NCBI GenBank assembly: GCA_012842935.1
Contig: DUSC01000146.1
Location: 1-34,259, forward strand
Length of the DNA: 34,259 bases
Direction: 5' to 3'
Source of the DNA: Hyphomicrobiales bacterium
GTDB taxonomy: Bacteria; Pseudomonadota; Alphaproteobacteria; Rhizobiales; Rhizobiaceae
Position 1 is the stretch's first letter. Each line of letters begins with the position of its first letter. The position numbers were made by a program, and so were the translations under genes. Under the pieces are notes generated by a model that searched no databases, was not told where the DNA came from, and saw nothing but the letters and a program-made list of their open reading frames with translations. Below, piece by piece: positions 32,505 to 34,259 of this stretch.

Positions 32505-34259
32505 ATGTTCAAGAAGATCCTGATCGCCAACCGCGGCGAGATCGCCTGCCGGGTCATGCGTACGGCGCGCCGCATGGGCGTGCGCACGGTCGCCGTCTAC
32601 TCCGACGCGGACGCCCGCTCCCTTCATGTGTTGGAGGCTGACGAGGCGGTGCGCATCGGCACTGCCCCCGTCGGGGACAGTTACCTGCGCGGCGACAGGA
32701 TCATCCAGGCGGCGCTCGAAACGGGCGCCGAAGCAATCCATCCCGGTTACGGGTTCCTCTCCGAGAATCCCGCCTTCGTCGAGCAGGTGACGGCGGCGGG
32801 GCTCGTCTTCATCGGCCCGTCGGCGGCGGCGATCCGCGCGATGGGCCTGAAGGACGCCGCCAAGCAGCTGATGGAAAGGGCCGGCGTGCCGGTGGTGCCG
32901 GGATACCACGGAGACGGCCAGGCGCTGGTGCTGCTCGCCGGCAAGGCGCGCGAGATCGGCTATCCGGTGCTCATCAAGGCGCGCGCCGGCGGCGGCGGCA
33001 AGGGCATGCGCCGCGTCGAGCATCCCGACGACTTCGCCGAGGCGCTGGCCGGCGCCAAGCGCGAGGCCAAGGCCGCCTTCGGCGACGACGCGGTGCTGAT
33101 CGAGAAATACGTCGAGAAGCCGCGGCACATCGAGGTTCAGGTGTTCGGCGACAACCACGGCGGCGCGGTTCATCTCTTCGAACGCGACTGTTCGGCCCAG
33201 CGCCGGCACCAGAAGGTGATCGAGGAGGCGCCCGCCCCCGGCATGACCGAGGCGATGCGCGCCGCCATGACGGAGGCGGCAGTGACCGCCGCCAGGGCGA
33301 TCGGCTATTCGGGTGCGGGCACCATCGAGTTCATCGTCGACGCTTCCGAGGGGCTGAGGCCCGACCGTTTCTGGTTCATGGAGATGAACACGCGACTCCA
33401 GGTCGAGCACCCGGTGACGGAGATGATCACCGGCATCGACCTCGTCGAGTGGCAGTTTCGCGTCGCCGCCGGGGAACCCCTGCCGCGGCGCCAGGACGAA
33501 ATCCGGCTCTCCGGTCATGCCTTCGAGGCGAGGCTCTATGCCGAGGACGCCCGTCGCGGCTTCCTGCCCGCCACCGGCACGTTGCACCATCTCGTCTTCC
33601 CGCCGCGCGCGCCGGAAGGAGCGGCGATCCGCATCGAGACCGGCGTACGCCAGGGTGACGCCATCTCGCCCTACTACGACCCGATGATTGCCAAGCTGGT
33701 TGTCCACGGCAAGGACCGGCCGGCCGCGCTCGCCGCGCTCGCCGCCGCGCTCGGCCAGACCGAGGTGGCCGGCTCGACCGTCAACACTGCCTTCCTCGCC
33801 GCGCTCGCCGCCGATCCGGATTTCGCCGCGGGAGACATCGACACCGGCCTGATCGGCCGCAAGCAGGACAGGCTGACCGCCCTGCCCGCGCCGGACGACC
33901 TGGTGACCTCCATCGCCGCGCTCGCCGCGGCGGGCGCCGACGAGACCGCGCCATCCGCCGACCCGTGGTCGTCGATCGCCAGCTACGCGCATTTCCATCC
34001 GGTCGGCCGCCGGGTGCGCATGCACCGCGACGGCGGCGCGGTGATCGCGCGGGTGCTGCCGCAGGGCGGCGGGCGCTATGCGGTCCATCTCGACAACGAA
34101 GCCAGGCTCGAACTGCGTACCGGTACGGACGGACTCTGCGAAGGCCGCCCGGTGGCGCGCTGGCCGGGCCACGTCACCGTGTTCGACGGCCCGGTCGGCC
34201 ACACATTCTCCGTTCCCGATCCGCTGGCCCGCGCCGACGATGCGGCCGCCGGCGGCGAC
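32505..34259 (+). CDS. liuD: Methylcrotonyl-CoA carboxylase alpha subunit, cut by window end
   Basis: The first 585 codons of the biotin carboxylase/biotin carrier subunit of 3-methylcrotonyl-CoA carboxylase; the frame is still open at the window end. It has the biotin carboxylase N-domain ([40 protein letters not shown]), the ATP-grasp domain with the glycine-rich loop [14 protein letters not shown], the [19 protein letters not shown] block, the [15 protein letters not shown] catalytic block, and the C-domain ([19 protein letters not shown]). The linker that binds LiuB follows ([14 protein letters not shown]). The biotinyl-lysine AMKM motif lies beyond the window. GGGGAGG precedes the ATG by 8 nt. 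The 3-kb insert of unrelated genes after liuB separates the two MCC subunits. Confidence 0.95.
   Translation, partial: MFKKILIANRGEIACRVMRTARRMGVRTVAVYSDADARSLHVLEADEAVRIGTAPVGDSYLRGDRIIQAALETGAEAIHPGYGFLSENPAFVEQVTAAGLVFIGPSAAAIRAMGLKDAAKQLMERAGVPVVPGYHGDGQALVLLAGKAREIGYPVLIKARAGGGGKGMRRVEHPDDFAEALAGAKREAKAAFGDDAVLIEKYVEKPRHIEVQVFGDNHGGAVHLFERDCSAQRRHQKVIEEAPAPGMTEAMRAAMTEAAVTAARAIGYSGAGTIEFIVDASEGLRPDRFWFMEMNTRLQVEHPVTEMITGIDLVEWQFRVAAGEPLPRRQDEIRLSGHAFEARLYAEDARRGFLPATGTLHHLVFPPRAPEGAAIRIETGVRQGDAISPYYDPMIAKLVVHGKDRPAALAALAAALGQTEVAGSTVNTAFLAALAADPDFAAGDIDTGLIGRKQDRLTALPAPDDLVTSIAALAAAGADETAPSADPWSSIASYAHFHPVGRRVRMHRDGGAVIARVLPQGGGRYAVHLDNEARLELRTGTDGLCEGRPVARWPGHVTVFDGPVGHTFSVPDPLARADDAAAGGD

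Overview
The window reads as the chromosome of a high-GC alphaproteobacterium, most likely a member of the Hyphomicrobiales (Rhizobiales). Support comes from strong G/C preference at third codon positions, an Omp2b/RopA-type porin with the paired-cysteine N-terminus of that order, a hup/hyp gene order like that of Rhodobacter capsulatus (hupR between hypB and hypC), and tight ATGA-type overlaps. No rRNA, tRNA, CRISPR array or insertion sequence was seen.

Region 1 (33-8197, + strand) is the maturation part of an uptake [NiFe]-hydrogenase locus: hupG, hupH, a fused hupI-hupJ, hupK, hypA, hypB, hupR, hypC, hypD, hypE. The structural genes (hupSL) and hypF are not in the window. Two lesions stand out. 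hypB has lost 5 nt just before its P-loop, explained exactly by loss of one CGTCT repeat unit, and hupR has ATA where ATG is expected. Together these leave one open frame that joins the HypB N-terminus to HupR. The locus is either decaying, carries a genuine fusion, or contains sequence errors.

Region 2 (8587-12922) holds an overlapping pair, a FabD/AT-fold acyltransferase and a cytochrome P450, followed by a GT9 (heptosyltransferase-like) glycosyltransferase and a convergent FkbM methyltransferase. It looks like accessory lipid or surface-polysaccharide metabolism.

Region 3 (13033-19946) is a methylamine/betaine demethylation locus. On the minus strand lie soxB, soxD and a soxA with the gamma subunit (soxG) fused to its C-terminus. 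Divergently on the plus strand is a non-pyrrolysine MttB-family methyltransferase. A probable route is quaternary amine to secondary amine (sarcosine) to glycine plus 5,10-methylene-THF.

Region 4 (20324-23837) has a major porin with a strong terminator, a beta-lactamase-fold serine hydrolase and a HisC-like aminotransferase.

Region 5 (24285-34259) is a leucine/isovalerate degradation locus: a TetR-family regulator, liuA, liuB and liuD (cut by the window end). It is interrupted twice. A VapBC toxin-antitoxin pair lies between liuA and liuB. Between liuB and liuD lie a DUF2200 gene, an HNH endonuclease with a separate N-terminal module, an exported caspase-fold protein, a small secreted protein with ten cysteines, and a two-domain VOC protein. 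The caspase and Cys-rich pair is the most novel-looking content of this region.
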